Assembly: GCA_022775045.1 (NCBI GenBank)
Contig: JALFLB010000060.1
Coordinates: forward strand, 62,001-126,000
Origin: Agathobacter sp.
GTDB lineage: Bacteria; Bacillota; Clostridia; Lachnospirales; Lachnospiraceae
Length of the DNA: 64,000 nt
Reading direction: 5' to 3'
The notes beneath the pieces are model-generated. The model saw only the letters and a program-made list of their open reading frames with translations, searched no databases and was not told where the DNA came from. Shown in pieces: positions 37,507 through 45,784 of this stretch. The stretch's first letter is position 1; each line of letters starts with the position of its first letter. Made by a program: the position numbers and the translations under genes.

Positions 37507-38580
37507 TTACACCTCACCCTTCTTCTCAATGATCTTTTCATATCGGGAAATGAATGTTCTACTTATTCCCGTCAATAACAAAAGCAAATATACTAGTTGA
37601 GAAATACATGTAGCAATCTGACAGTTGCTATGTGAGCAATACACGCCTCCACTAAGCGGAATCCATGCAGTAAGCTTTGTCTGCGTCTCTGTAACTAGCA
37701 CAAGAATCAAATGAGCACTAATAGTTATAACCATGCTAATATGTTTCTGTTCTTCTAACCAAAGACCAATCTCAAAAGCAACCATGATTATTAACATACT
37801 CTGCAAAAACAAATTAAAAATCATCAAAATCACGGAACCAACATTCGTATACATATCATTCGTTTCTCCAATTATATTTCTACTCCACAATGCCAATGTT
37901 CCGATACCGATTGCATAGTAAAGAGCTATGTCTGCAATCATTCCTGCCACCACTCTTATCAGACAATATATCACACTTTTCCCACGAAGAAGGTACTGTA
38001 CAAAAAATATATTCATTCGATATTCTAAAAATATATATGCAAGAATCCAAATCGGCAGCTGATACAGAAGATATAAAAGCATAAAGAGATCCATTCTTTG
38101 AAATCCATAAAAGTACTGCATCAAATCTGCTGCAATATTTTCACTCGAAATTGTTATATATGATTTTCCTGCAAATGCAAATATTGTAAATGTGCTAAAT
38201 GAGACCAATGCCACAATAATCCAATTCATATACTTCGTATGCACTTTCACAAAAAGCTGATTCCACGGAACATACATACGCAGCAAGCAGCATCCCAGAA
38301 TCACAACAATCCATATCATCCAATAATGAAAATGTATTGAATACGCTTCTTCCGAAGTAATTAATACATTTCCTACCCAAGTCAGCTTTGTAAATGATTT
38401 CTCTGCATAATAAATAGCATTACTTACAGCATAATTGCAGAACAAAAGTCCCATTGCAAGAAAAGCTGCTATTTTTTCTTTTATACCAAATGTTAGAAAA
38501 AAAAAACAAAATGTTTCCCAAAACAAATTGAAAAAGAAATATATTAATTTCCAGAAAAGCAATGAGTCTGAGTTCTCCAA
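37507..38580 (-). pseudogene. C-terminal part of a frameshift-split ABC membrane protein
   Basis: The frame gives 357 residues with about seven hydrophobic helices (for example MIWIVVILGCCLLRMYV, MNWIIVALVSFSTFTIFAF and IVVALVSF-type segments) and no soluble domain. Its first 30 codons overlap the end of the upstream membrane-protein frame. The two frames join smoothly if one T is removed from the T10 tract at 38497-38506, continuing NILFFF into LTFGIKEKIAAFLAMGLL. The joined product would have about 479 residues. No good ribosome-binding site precedes an internal start, so this part is probably translated only after slippage or not at all. Confidence 0.7.
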
Positions 38581-38947
38581 AACTCAGCTTCAACACTCCC
38601 CTTCCTTCTCCCACAAGTGCCACGCCGAACATAACTACCAAAAGAATTAAAATGACGCGCAAAGACAGTTTTGCCAATCCCTTTTCTGCTTCCACAATCA
38701 AATTTTTGCAATTTCCATATCTAAGTACCCGATAAGGGTTTTCTACCAAACGTATCAGGAAACAATAGGCCGTAATATTTACTGCCATCCCCTGAATGAG
38801 TAAAACGATAAAACGATCATTCAACGTCTCAATCACCCATTCAAAAAGGTCAAATTCTGCATTCATCATGTGATAATTATAATAATAAAACTCGATCACA
38901 AGGAGAAACAGAACAAATAGTAAAAAATCATCCCTATTCTTTCTCAT
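38420..38947 (-). pseudogene. N-terminal part of the frameshift-split ABC membrane protein
   Basis: The frame starts MRKNRDDFLLFVLFLLV and contains about four helices. After the homopolymer T10 (38497-38506 on the plus-strand coordinates) it runs into a non-hydrophobic, out-of-frame tail (SNIWYKRKNSSFSCNG...) and stops at 38420. Everything before the tract looks like normal membrane-protein sequence. Its start overlaps the first permease gene by 14 bases. A natural phase-variable or transcriptional-slippage site, a true inactivating mutation and a sequencing error are all possible. Confidence 0.7.
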
Positions 38948-39695
38948 TGCACTTTACCCCAAATACAAAAAGTAAAACACCTACCATCAAAAGTGCCACT
39001 CCCATCACCACCAACTGCCATGTCTGCACCAAACCGTACTCCGACGGACAAAATAAAAGCAGGAAATTAAACCAGCCAACCGGCGACAGAATTGCAACCA
39101 ATATACACATTGCAAACGGAAGAACAATTGTCAAAAACTCATTTTTTATCCATGTAGAAATTCCAAGTGCCAATACGGAAAAAACAGCCCCACACAAAAA
39201 AACAATCCCTACACTCATTGCCATATAACCTTTGGGGGATGCAAGTGCAAAGTCCCTCAAATAACTTACAAAAGAATTTCCATTCTCATCCAATAAAGGT
39301 GCTGTATTTTCCCTCGTCAGACTCAACTGAATCGCATAAACTCCTACTGGTATGGCAAGCGCAAACCCACCATAAAAAAAAGAAGCGACTAGCTTTCCTA
39401 CAATATAGTGTGCCTGTCCTTTACGAATTCTCTCACACCTTAGATACCCCGATTTATATTCTCGAACATAGGTTGTCGCATATGGCAGAGCCGCGACCAT
39501 TGGAAACACAATTCCGAGAAATCCATACAACCCTGAAGCCATTGTAAAGAGGAACAGTGTCAAAACATTTCCTGCACCTTCATATCCAAATGACATCATA
39601 CCATAGTAAGAATATTCCAACAAAGAAAGAGCAATCAGAAGGGCAGTCAGAAAGTACCGATTTTGTTTTAATTTATATATTATTTTTCCCCGCAT
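38934..39695 (-). CDS. ABC transporter membrane protein
   Basis: A 253-residue protein with six predicted helices (for example YFLTALLIALSLLEYSYYG, GFLGIVFPMVAALPYATTYV). The charged loop REYKSGYLRCERIRKGQAHY is typical of small ABC-2-type exporter subunits. It is the first gene of the minus-strand exporter operon (this gene, split membrane protein, ATPase) and diverges from the BlaI gene across a 144-base spacer. I cannot name the substrate. Confidence 0.8.
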   Translation of the reverse strand: MRGKIIYKLKQNRYFLTALLIALSLLEYSYYGMMSFGYEGAGNVLTLFLFTMASGLYGFLGIVFPMVAALPYATTYVREYKSGYLRCERIRKGQAHYIVGKLVASFFYGGFALAIPVGVYAIQLSLTRENTAPLLDENGNSFVSYLRDFALASPKGYMAMSVGIVFLCGAVFSVLALGISTWIKNEFLTIVLPFAMCILVAILSPVGWFNFLLLFCPSEYGLVQTWQLVVMGVALLMVGVLLFVFGVKCNEKE

Positions 39696-39716
39696 GAGTA
39701 ATCTCCTTATACATAT

Positions 39717-39735
39717 ACTGTATTTTTTTTACAGT
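39717..39735. promoter_or_regulatory. Dyad ACTGTA-N7-TACAGT between divergent operons
   Basis: Perfect six-base arms lie in the spacer between the ABC exporter operon and the BlaI-type repressor gene. BlaI/MecI operators contain TACA/TGTA half-sites in dyads, so this is the best candidate operator for the neighbouring repressor, probably controlling both directions. Confidence 0.5.
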
Positions 39736-39839
39736 TTCAAGTATACATTCTTTATTTTACAAAATCAATATTGATTTTTATATTTTTAAATGTTATTGTA
39801 TTAAAAATACTTTTTCAGCAAACAAAGAAAGGTGTCACA

Positions 39840-40265
39840 ATGAAAATTAAACGACCTTATGCAAAACTTACGAACCGCGATCTGGATATCCTCAATATCC
39901 TATGGGATTCTCCTAAGTCGCTGACCGCGCAGGAAATTACAAATTCGCAGGAAGGGCTTACCATCAACACGGTACAGGCAGAGCTGCGAAAGCTCTTAAA
40001 GCTGGAACTGATTGCCGTTGCGGACATTGTATACAGTGGAACGGTACTGTGCCGGAGCTATCGTCCGGCTATGACCGCACAGGAATTTACCATCTCCCAG
40101 TTTACAAGCGAGATCAAGGAATTCGCAGGCGACATCTCGGCCTCTGCCTTCGTTGCCGCGTTATTAGACACGGAGCCTGACAAAGAAAACCGTGCCAGAG
40201 AGATTGAAGAGTTAGAACATCTTCTCGAAGACTATAAAAAAAATCTGTCGGACGAAACCAAATAG
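39840..40265 (+). CDS. BlaI/MecI family transcriptional repressor
   Basis: About 141 residues. The ATG at 39840 (MKIKRPYAKLTNRD) follows GAAAGGTGTCAC. The N-terminal winged helix (about 10-80) contains the family motifs LTNRDLDILNILWDSPKSLTA (in part) and INTVQAELRKLLK. A C-terminal dimerisation region ends in KNLSDETK. Family members repress their own operon until cleaved by the partner M56 metallopeptidase, which is the next gene. No beta-lactamase gene is present, so the system probably senses something else. Confidence 0.9.
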   Translation: MKIKRPYAKLTNRDLDILNILWDSPKSLTAQEITNSQEGLTINTVQAELRKLLKLELIAVADIVYSGTVLCRSYRPAMTAQEFTISQFTSEIKEFAGDISASAFVAALLDTEPDKENRAREIEELEHLLEDYKKNLSDETK

Positions 40266-40319
40266 GCACGCAGAAACGGTCTGTTTCATGACCAATGATA
40301 CGAAAGAAGGCTGATCACA

Positions 40320-41465
40320 TTGACTTTTACCAACTCCTCTTTTTTGATGTCCCTTTTGTTCAGCAACGTACTCTTCATTCTGCTGTACATTCTTTTTCGG
40401 AACACCAGATTTATGATTGACATTGGCTATCGGCTTCTTGCCCTCTTCCTTGTCATCACGCTACTGCGATTTCTCCTTCCTTTCGAGATTGCCTGCAGCA
40501 CCAATATTCTGCTTCCGGAAACTATATCGAGAATCATCATATTCTTAAAGACGCCGAATATTGTGCTTGGGAAGTGTACCCTGTCGGTCTGGCATCTGTT
40601 TCTTATTGTATGGCTGGTAGGGAGTGGTATCGCGTTCCTCCGGCTGCTTCTGTCCTACCATCGTTTCCACCAGATTGTCCGACGGCTGGGCACAGACATC
40701 TCAAGGGAAGATCCTTACCGGTCACTGCTGCAGCAGATCTGTCAGGAACACCATAAAAGGTGCCGATTTCACATTGTGCAGTTGCCTGGGATTTCGTCCC
40801 CGATGGTCACCGGAATCCATAAACCCTACATTCTGTTTCCTGATAATCTGAATGCGGACAGGCAGGATCTGTACTATATTTTAAGCCACGAGGTCTCGCA
40901 TATCTTCCATCATGATATGGTGACCAAGCTTTTGGCGCAACTTCTCTGCGTCATCTACTGGTGGAACCCTTTTGCGGGACTGCTCAAAAAGCAGATTTCT
41001 ACCATGCTTGAGTTACGGATTGATTTACAGCTTACGGCTTCACCTGATCCCCAGACCCGGGTCAACTATCTGGAATGTCTGCTGCGGGCTGCAAAGTCAG
41101 AACAGCAGGCAGCAGAGCCGGCGATTTCTTTCTGCAATGCCAGTGAGTCGCTGCTTAAGCAGCGGTTCTCCGTGCTTATCAGTCACCGGGAAAAGAAAAG
41201 CCGCTGGAAACAGATTTCCTTTTCGCTTCTCTTCGTGGGACTGTATGCATTTTCCACTTTCTTCATTTTTGAGCCGCATTATATGTCTCCGGAAGAAGCA
41301 GAAGGGACATTTGTTCCAACCCCGGAAAATGCTTATCTTGTGGAAAAGAAAGACGGCACCTATGATCTCTACTATGAAGATAGCTATATGTCAAATTTTT
41401 ACACTATTGATGAAGGTTTCGTAGAGTTACCAGTTTATCAAAACCCAAAGAAGGATTCAAAATGA
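40320..41465 (+). CDS. M56 family (BlaR1-like) membrane metallopeptidase
   Basis: A 381-residue protein starting at TTG 40320 (AAGAAGG upstream). Three to four N-terminal helices precede a cytoplasmic zinc-peptidase loop with HEVSH (H190-E191..H194) and the downstream ELRID (E231). A last helix spans about 298-320. The extracytoplasmic C-terminus is only about 55 residues (VEKKDGTYDLYYEDSYM), so the penicillin-binding sensor domain of true BlaR1 is absent. Expected role: cleave or inactivate the BlaI-type repressor encoded just upstream on receiving an outside signal. It overlaps the next gene by four bases. Confidence 0.9.
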   Translation: MTFTNSSFLMSLLFSNVLFILLYILFRNTRFMIDIGYRLLALFLVITLLRFLLPFEIACSTNILLPETISRIIIFLKTPNIVLGKCTLSVWHLFLIVWLVGSGIAFLRLLLSYHRFHQIVRRLGTDISREDPYRSLLQQICQEHHKRCRFHIVQLPGISSPMVTGIHKPYILFPDNLNADRQDLYYILSHEVSHIFHHDMVTKLLAQLLCVIYWWNPFAGLLKKQISTMLELRIDLQLTASPDPQTRVNYLECLLRAAKSEQQAAEPAISFCNASESLLKQRFSVLISHREKKSRWKQISFSLLFVGLYAFSTFFIFEPHYMSPEEAEGTFVPTPENAYLVEKKDGTYDLYYEDSYMSNFYTIDEGFVELPVYQNPKKDSK

Positions 41466-41716
41466 GAAACTATTTTAAAACATTATTTCCTTTTTTCTGT
41501 GCTATTGCACTGTTATTTCTACCATTGAACAATAAAATCTCAGCGGCAGATATTTCATATATTTCCACGGCACAAAGCTCTGCATCTGATTCCTCGATCA
41601 CACCCCAATCGGATGACATCGGCTGGCGCTATAAAACCGTAAACGGCAAGCTTTATAAGCGTCTTTATAACTACTCCACCAACCAGTGGATCGGCGACTG
41701 GATCTTAGTACCTTAA
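41462..41716 (+). CDS. Small secreted protein (84 aa) of BlaI/M56 locus
   Basis: The ATGA overlap with the M56 gene shows coupled translation. A signal peptide covers residues 1-29 (basic start, FFCAIALLFLPL core, cleavage near ISAADIS). A Ser/Thr-rich linker follows. The 34-residue C-terminus is rich in Trp/Tyr/Lys (GWRYKTVNGKLYKRLYNYS, then TNQWIGDWILVP) and looks like a small beta-hairpin module. No cysteine or catalytic motif is seen. It could be a ligand, inhibitor or sensor partner of the M56 receptor. I know of no assigned function. Confidence 0.75.
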   Translation: MRNYFKTLFPFFCAIALLFLPLNNKISAADISYISTAQSSASDSSITPQSDDIGWRYKTVNGKLYKRLYNYSTNQWIGDWILVP

Positions 41717-41746
41717 AAAAACGGTGCCGCACAACACGCGGCACCG
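41715..41746 (-). terminator. Terminator of the maltodextrin operon (possibly bidirectional)
   Basis: CGGTGCCGC and GCGGCACCG form a GC-rich stem around ACAACAC. On the minus strand it is followed by TTTTTTT and ends the GH13-containing operon. On the plus strand it stands immediately after the secreted-protein stop. Confidence 0.88.
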
Positions 41747-41764
41747 CCTGTTCCATCCGAAACC

Positions 41765-43531
41765 TTAGGAGAGGGATTGGGTTCCGTCCGGACTGTATTC
41801 TGTTATGGCAATAACCATACCGGTCATTGCTTCTATCTGTTTTTCACGGTTTTCTACAGATCCGTCAATCTGTTTTTCGATGTCCTGCCAAAAGGAATCC
41901 CTGCAAGAAAATTCCGCATCTGAATTATTGAGGAGGACAAGCACCCGCTCTGTCTCATCTTCCCTCAAAAATACATAGATACCATCTTTGTCCCGACACC
42001 GGACACTCCGGTAGCTTCCTGTACAAAGCGCACTGTGACTTTTCCGAAGTGTAATCCAATCCCGCAACTTAATCACAAGCGAATCCCCAGTCTCCCATGG
42101 CATTGCCCTGCGGTATTCCTGCTCCGTCACACCTTCAATACAGTATTCATCCCCATAGAATATGGAAGGAATTCCATAAGCGGTCATAAGATAAAACAAT
42201 GCCAGTTCCAAGCGTCTGCGGTCTCCGTGGCAGGCACTTAAGAAGCGCGGAATGTCGTGCGAATCCAGAAAATTCATCTGTGCCAGCGCCACTGGGGAAG
42301 GATAGCGGTAGATCATCCGGATCATCTGTGCATCAAACTCCGAAACCGACATGGTGCGCTCTGCAAAGAAATCCTTACACAGATAGGAAAAACGGTAATT
42401 CATTGTGGAATCAAACTGATCCCCCAGCAGCCAGCAGCCGGAATCCTCCCAGATTTCGCCAATCAGAAACGCATCCGGCCGAACCTGCCGCACTGCACTG
42501 CGGAAATGCCTCCAAAAACCATGGTTGACCTCATTGGCCACATCCAGACGCCAGCCGTCAATGTCCGCCTCCTGAATCCAATAGGTGCCGACCCGAATCA
42601 GGTAATCCTCCACCTCCCTGTTTCCAGTGTTTAGTTTCGGCATCTCCTTGACATAGGCAAATGCCTCATAGTTCGGCGGATCCTCATACCGGATTGGCTC
42701 CGGCATATCATAAAACCAGTTATAATACTTAGAATCCCGCCCCTTCTTAAGAACATCCCGGAAAGCGAAAAAATCCGGTCCACAATGATTGAACACACCG
42801 TCGAACAGAACGCGAATGCCCCGTCCATGACAATCCTGAACCAATTCTTTTACATCCGCGAGAGTGCCAAAGCAGGGATCGATGGAAAAGTAGTCGATCG
42901 TATCATATTTGTGGTAGGAGTTTGCAGCAAACAGCGGATTCAAGTAAATGCAATTGATTCCCAACTCCGACAGGTAATCGAGATTTTCCCGCACCCCCCG
43001 CAGGGTTCCCCCCAGCTTTGTTTCGCTCCGGCACTCTTCACCTGATGCATTTTTCACAGACGTACATCTTCCTTCCCCTGTAAGGCTGCGGTATCCCGAT
43101 GCAAAACTGTCTGGAAAAATATGGTACATGACAAGATTTTTTGTCCACCTCGGCACCGCCTGGATATCCTCCCTTCGAATGTACGGAAACTGAAAATATT
43201 CTGTGCGGCTGCAGACGATAGTGTCGCAAAATCCCCGTTCGCAGTAATAGATTTGCGTTTCTTCGTCATCCAGCAAAAAATAATAGCAAATCCTCCGATA
43301 CCGGTCCTTTATCTTTGCCTCAAAATAATCATACAGATCATCACTTGCCACACGCTCCATCCTTATCTGCCACGTGCGTATCTCCGGCTTAGGATCTACC
43401 CGGTCTCCGTAATACACGTCACAAGTTTTCAAATCTCCCTTTGCAGCCCGCAGACGGATGACCAGCGTACACTCATCCTCCGCATAGGCATACTGTGAGA
43501 GGGGAATATGTAAGATTGCCTCCTTTTTCAT
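41765..43531 (-). CDS. GH13 alpha-glycosidase (neopullulanase/cyclomaltodextrinase-like)
   Basis: A 588-residue intracellular glycoside hydrolase. An N-terminal CBM34-like beta domain (about 1-125) precedes the catalytic barrel. GH13 regions are visible: VLFDGVFNHCG (region I), DGWRLDVANE with the nucleophile Asp (II), FLIGEIWED with the acid Glu (III), and MNFLDSHDIPR (IV). No signal peptide, so it acts on imported maltodextrins. It is the last gene of the binding protein-MalF-MalG-GH13 operon, overlapping malG by four bases. Confidence 0.94.
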   Translation of the reverse strand: MKKEAILHIPLSQYAYAEDECTLVIRLRAAKGDLKTCDVYYGDRVDPKPEIRTWQIRMERVASDDLYDYFEAKIKDRYRRICYYFLLDDEETQIYYCERGFCDTIVCSRTEYFQFPYIRREDIQAVPRWTKNLVMYHIFPDSFASGYRSLTGEGRCTSVKNASGEECRSETKLGGTLRGVRENLDYLSELGINCIYLNPLFAANSYHKYDTIDYFSIDPCFGTLADVKELVQDCHGRGIRVLFDGVFNHCGPDFFAFRDVLKKGRDSKYYNWFYDMPEPIRYEDPPNYEAFAYVKEMPKLNTGNREVEDYLIRVGTYWIQEADIDGWRLDVANEVNHGFWRHFRSAVRQVRPDAFLIGEIWEDSGCWLLGDQFDSTMNYRFSYLCKDFFAERTMSVSEFDAQMIRMIYRYPSPVALAQMNFLDSHDIPRFLSACHGDRRRLELALFYLMTAYGIPSIFYGDEYCIEGVTEQEYRRAMPWETGDSLVIKLRDWITLRKSHSALCTGSYRSVRCRDKDGIYVFLREDETERVLVLLNNSDAEFSCRDSFWQDIEKQIDGSVENREKQIEAMTGMVIAITEYSPDGTQSLS

Positions 43532-44370
43532 CCCTTTACCGCTCCTCCTGTAATGCCCTCAACATAGAACTTCTGCATAATGATAAACAACACGGAAATT
43601 GGTATGGCAACAATGATACCGCCCGCGCAGAAAACAGAAAAATAATTTCCCACCAGCGTCCGCTGCACCAGATTATACAATCCCATTGCCACTGTCCAGT
43701 CCTGGGGATTCTTGGAGCGGATCATCAGCTTCGCCATGACAAAATCCATCCACGGTGTCAGAAAGGAATTGATCACCGTATAAACAATAATCGGCTTCGA
43801 AAGCGGAATCACAATTTTCGTAAAGATTGTAAGCTGTGAAGCCCCCTCCAGCTTTGCGGACTCCCGCAATGACACCGGAATCGTATCAAAAAATCCTTTG
43901 CAGATCAGATAGCCAAGCCCCGAGCCTGCAGAATAAATCACAATGAGCCCCAGCATGCTGTTGGTCAGTCCGATCAGCTTCATAACAAAATAGATAGCGA
44001 TCATGGAAAGAACGCCCGGAAACATGCCCAGTATGATGGCAAAACTCATCAGGGGCTTTCTCGCCCGAAAACGCATGCAGCTCATGGCGTAAGCTACCAT
44101 CAGAACAAACGATGTTGAGATGATGCAGCACGCAACTCCAATGATCATGGAATTTCGAAACCACGCCGGAAAATTTGCTACCGTGTCCGGTCTAAAAAAT
44201 AGCTGAGCGTAATTGTCCAAAGACCATTTTTCAGGGAAAAAATGCATGGTATTGATTCCCTTATAAGCACTTAGGGATGTCACCAAAAGCCACACGATCG
44301 GAATCAGCCAGATTGCAGAGAGAATCGTCAATAACACATGCTTCCAGATCACTTTCAGTTTTTTCTTCAT
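43528..44370 (-). CDS. Maltodextrin ABC transporter permease, MalG type
   Basis: About 280 residues with six helices. The start MKKKLKVIWKHVLL (ATG 44370) shares one base with the malF stop (TAATG). GGAGGAG lies just upstream, inside the malF end. The EAA motif reads FFDTIPVSLRESAKLEGASQ. A NYFSVFCAGGIIVAIPISVLF-type last segment (quoted in part) is typical of MalG. It pairs with the adjacent MalF. No ATPase gene is in the operon, so a shared MsmX-type ATPase elsewhere is expected. Confidence 0.93.
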   Translation of the reverse strand: MKKKLKVIWKHVLLTILSAIWLIPIVWLLVTSLSAYKGINTMHFFPEKWSLDNYAQLFFRPDTVANFPAWFRNSMIIGVACCIISTSFVLMVAYAMSCMRFRARKPLMSFAIILGMFPGVLSMIAIYFVMKLIGLTNSMLGLIVIYSAGSGLGYLICKGFFDTIPVSLRESAKLEGASQLTIFTKIVIPLSKPIIVYTVINSFLTPWMDFVMAKLMIRSKNPQDWTVAMGLYNLVQRTLVGNYFSVFCAGGIIVAIPISVLFIIMQKFYVEGITGGAVKG

Positions 44371-45773
44371 TATTGAAACTCCTCCTCCCGGTTTCCTGCA
44401 ATCATTCTTGTAAAACCAACCAGTGTGAGAACCGCGCAGATGATAAATACACAAATTCCGATGACCGAAGCCATCTTATAGTTGGAATAGTCGTTGGTCA
44501 GCGTAAAAAGCCATGTTACCAGAAGATCTACTTCCCTGGCATTGGAATTGGCAAAATTCATATTCGAAGTAACATAATCGCTGGTGAGAAGATAGATTAC
44601 ATTAAAATTGTTGATATTACCGATAATGGCAGTAATCAGGCTCGGTCCTGTCACAAACAGCATATACGGCATCGTAATCTTCCAGAAAATCTGTCTCTCA
44701 TTTGCACCGTCAATTTTTGCGCTCTCCAGTTGATCATTGGGAATATTCATCAGAATCCCCGTGGCACTAAGCATCTGAAACGGTACCCCAACCCAGATGT
44801 TGATCATCACGATCATCACGTGTGCCCACCCCGGTTTTGACAAAAACGGAATATAGGACAGTCCATGGCTCACAAGACCAATATTCTGCAAAAACTGTGT
44901 CAGCCCGATTCTGCTGCAGATTCCATTGACAATGCCGTAGTCACCAAACATTTTTCCAACCAGAAGCAGAGTAACAAACTGTGGAATTGCAATTGTAATG
45001 ACAAACAAGGTTCTCCACAACTTTTTGCATCGAACTGTCCTGTCATTGATGAGCTTTGCCAGCAAAATTCCGCCAAAATAGGTTGTAAACGTTGCAAGCA
45101 GTGCCCAGACCAGGGTCCAGACAAGAACACGTACAAAAACATAACCGAAGGTAACCGTTGTAGTTGTTGTAAAGAGCTGTTTGAAATTGTTCAGTCCGAC
45201 CCACGTAAACAGATAGGTGGGCGGCTGGTGATTCAAATCATAATTGGTAAACGCAATGCAGATCATAAAAATGATCGGTATGATATTCACCAGAAGTACG
45301 CCAAGGCCAGGAAGTGTCAATAACGTAACATGGAATTTTCCGTTTACCAGCTCCTGGCAATCCTCTGTAAAGCGCGGAATGTGTTCTCCATTCTCCTTCA
45401 TCATCTGAAGGCGGTACACCGCCTTCAGATTCGAAATATACAACAGAACAAATGCTGCAATTGTCAGAATTCCGATAATGCCAAACAGAAGAATCAACAG
45501 GGAATTATCGTAATCATTGACTGTCTTTGTCAACGTTGTCAGATCCAGCACTTCTTCCCTCTGCACAGTTCCCAATGTATTTAATTTTGTGATATACTGC
45601 CACGACACCTTCCCTGTAAAGAAAAAGAACCCAAGCTCTATCAGGCACATCAGAATTCCTTTAACCACCTGACCGTGTCCCCAGTATCCCACGCCCATAA
45701 CAAGCAGGGAAAATCTCGTCCAGATATCGCCGCATTTTATTGCAGTAAAAAAATCTTTCCAATATTTTTTCAT
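44370..45773 (-). CDS. Maltodextrin ABC transporter permease, MalF type
   Basis: 467 residues with about eight helices. An extended N-terminus (helices at about 20-75 and 92-115) is followed by the core (about 150-455). The EAA-like motif reads IPNDQLESAKIDGANERQIFW (in part). Extended N-termini are known in MalF proteins from clostridia. It forms the channel with the MalG product encoded next. The start is 11 bases after the binding-protein stop. Confidence 0.92.
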   Translation of the reverse strand: MKKYWKDFFTAIKCGDIWTRFSLLVMGVGYWGHGQVVKGILMCLIELGFFFFTGKVSWQYITKLNTLGTVQREEVLDLTTLTKTVNDYDNSLLILLFGIIGILTIAAFVLLYISNLKAVYRLQMMKENGEHIPRFTEDCQELVNGKFHVTLLTLPGLGVLLVNIIPIIFMICIAFTNYDLNHQPPTYLFTWVGLNNFKQLFTTTTTVTFGYVFVRVLVWTLVWALLATFTTYFGGILLAKLINDRTVRCKKLWRTLFVITIAIPQFVTLLLVGKMFGDYGIVNGICSRIGLTQFLQNIGLVSHGLSYIPFLSKPGWAHVMIVMINIWVGVPFQMLSATGILMNIPNDQLESAKIDGANERQIFWKITMPYMLFVTGPSLITAIIGNINNFNVIYLLTSDYVTSNMNFANSNAREVDLLVTWLFTLTNDYSNYKMASVIGICVFIICAVLTLVGFTRMIAGNREEEFQ

Positions 45774-45784
45774 ATTTCCAACAT

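Noticed and set aside
39771..39839. Longer BlaI start at 39771
   Set aside because: The extra 23 residues are hydrophobic and AT-derived, and cover the promoter region; the ATG at 39840 has the ribosome-binding site.
39840..41465. A beta-lactam resistance (bla/mec) system
   Set aside because: The M56 protein lacks the penicillin-binding sensor domain and no beta-lactamase or PBP2a gene is adjacent.
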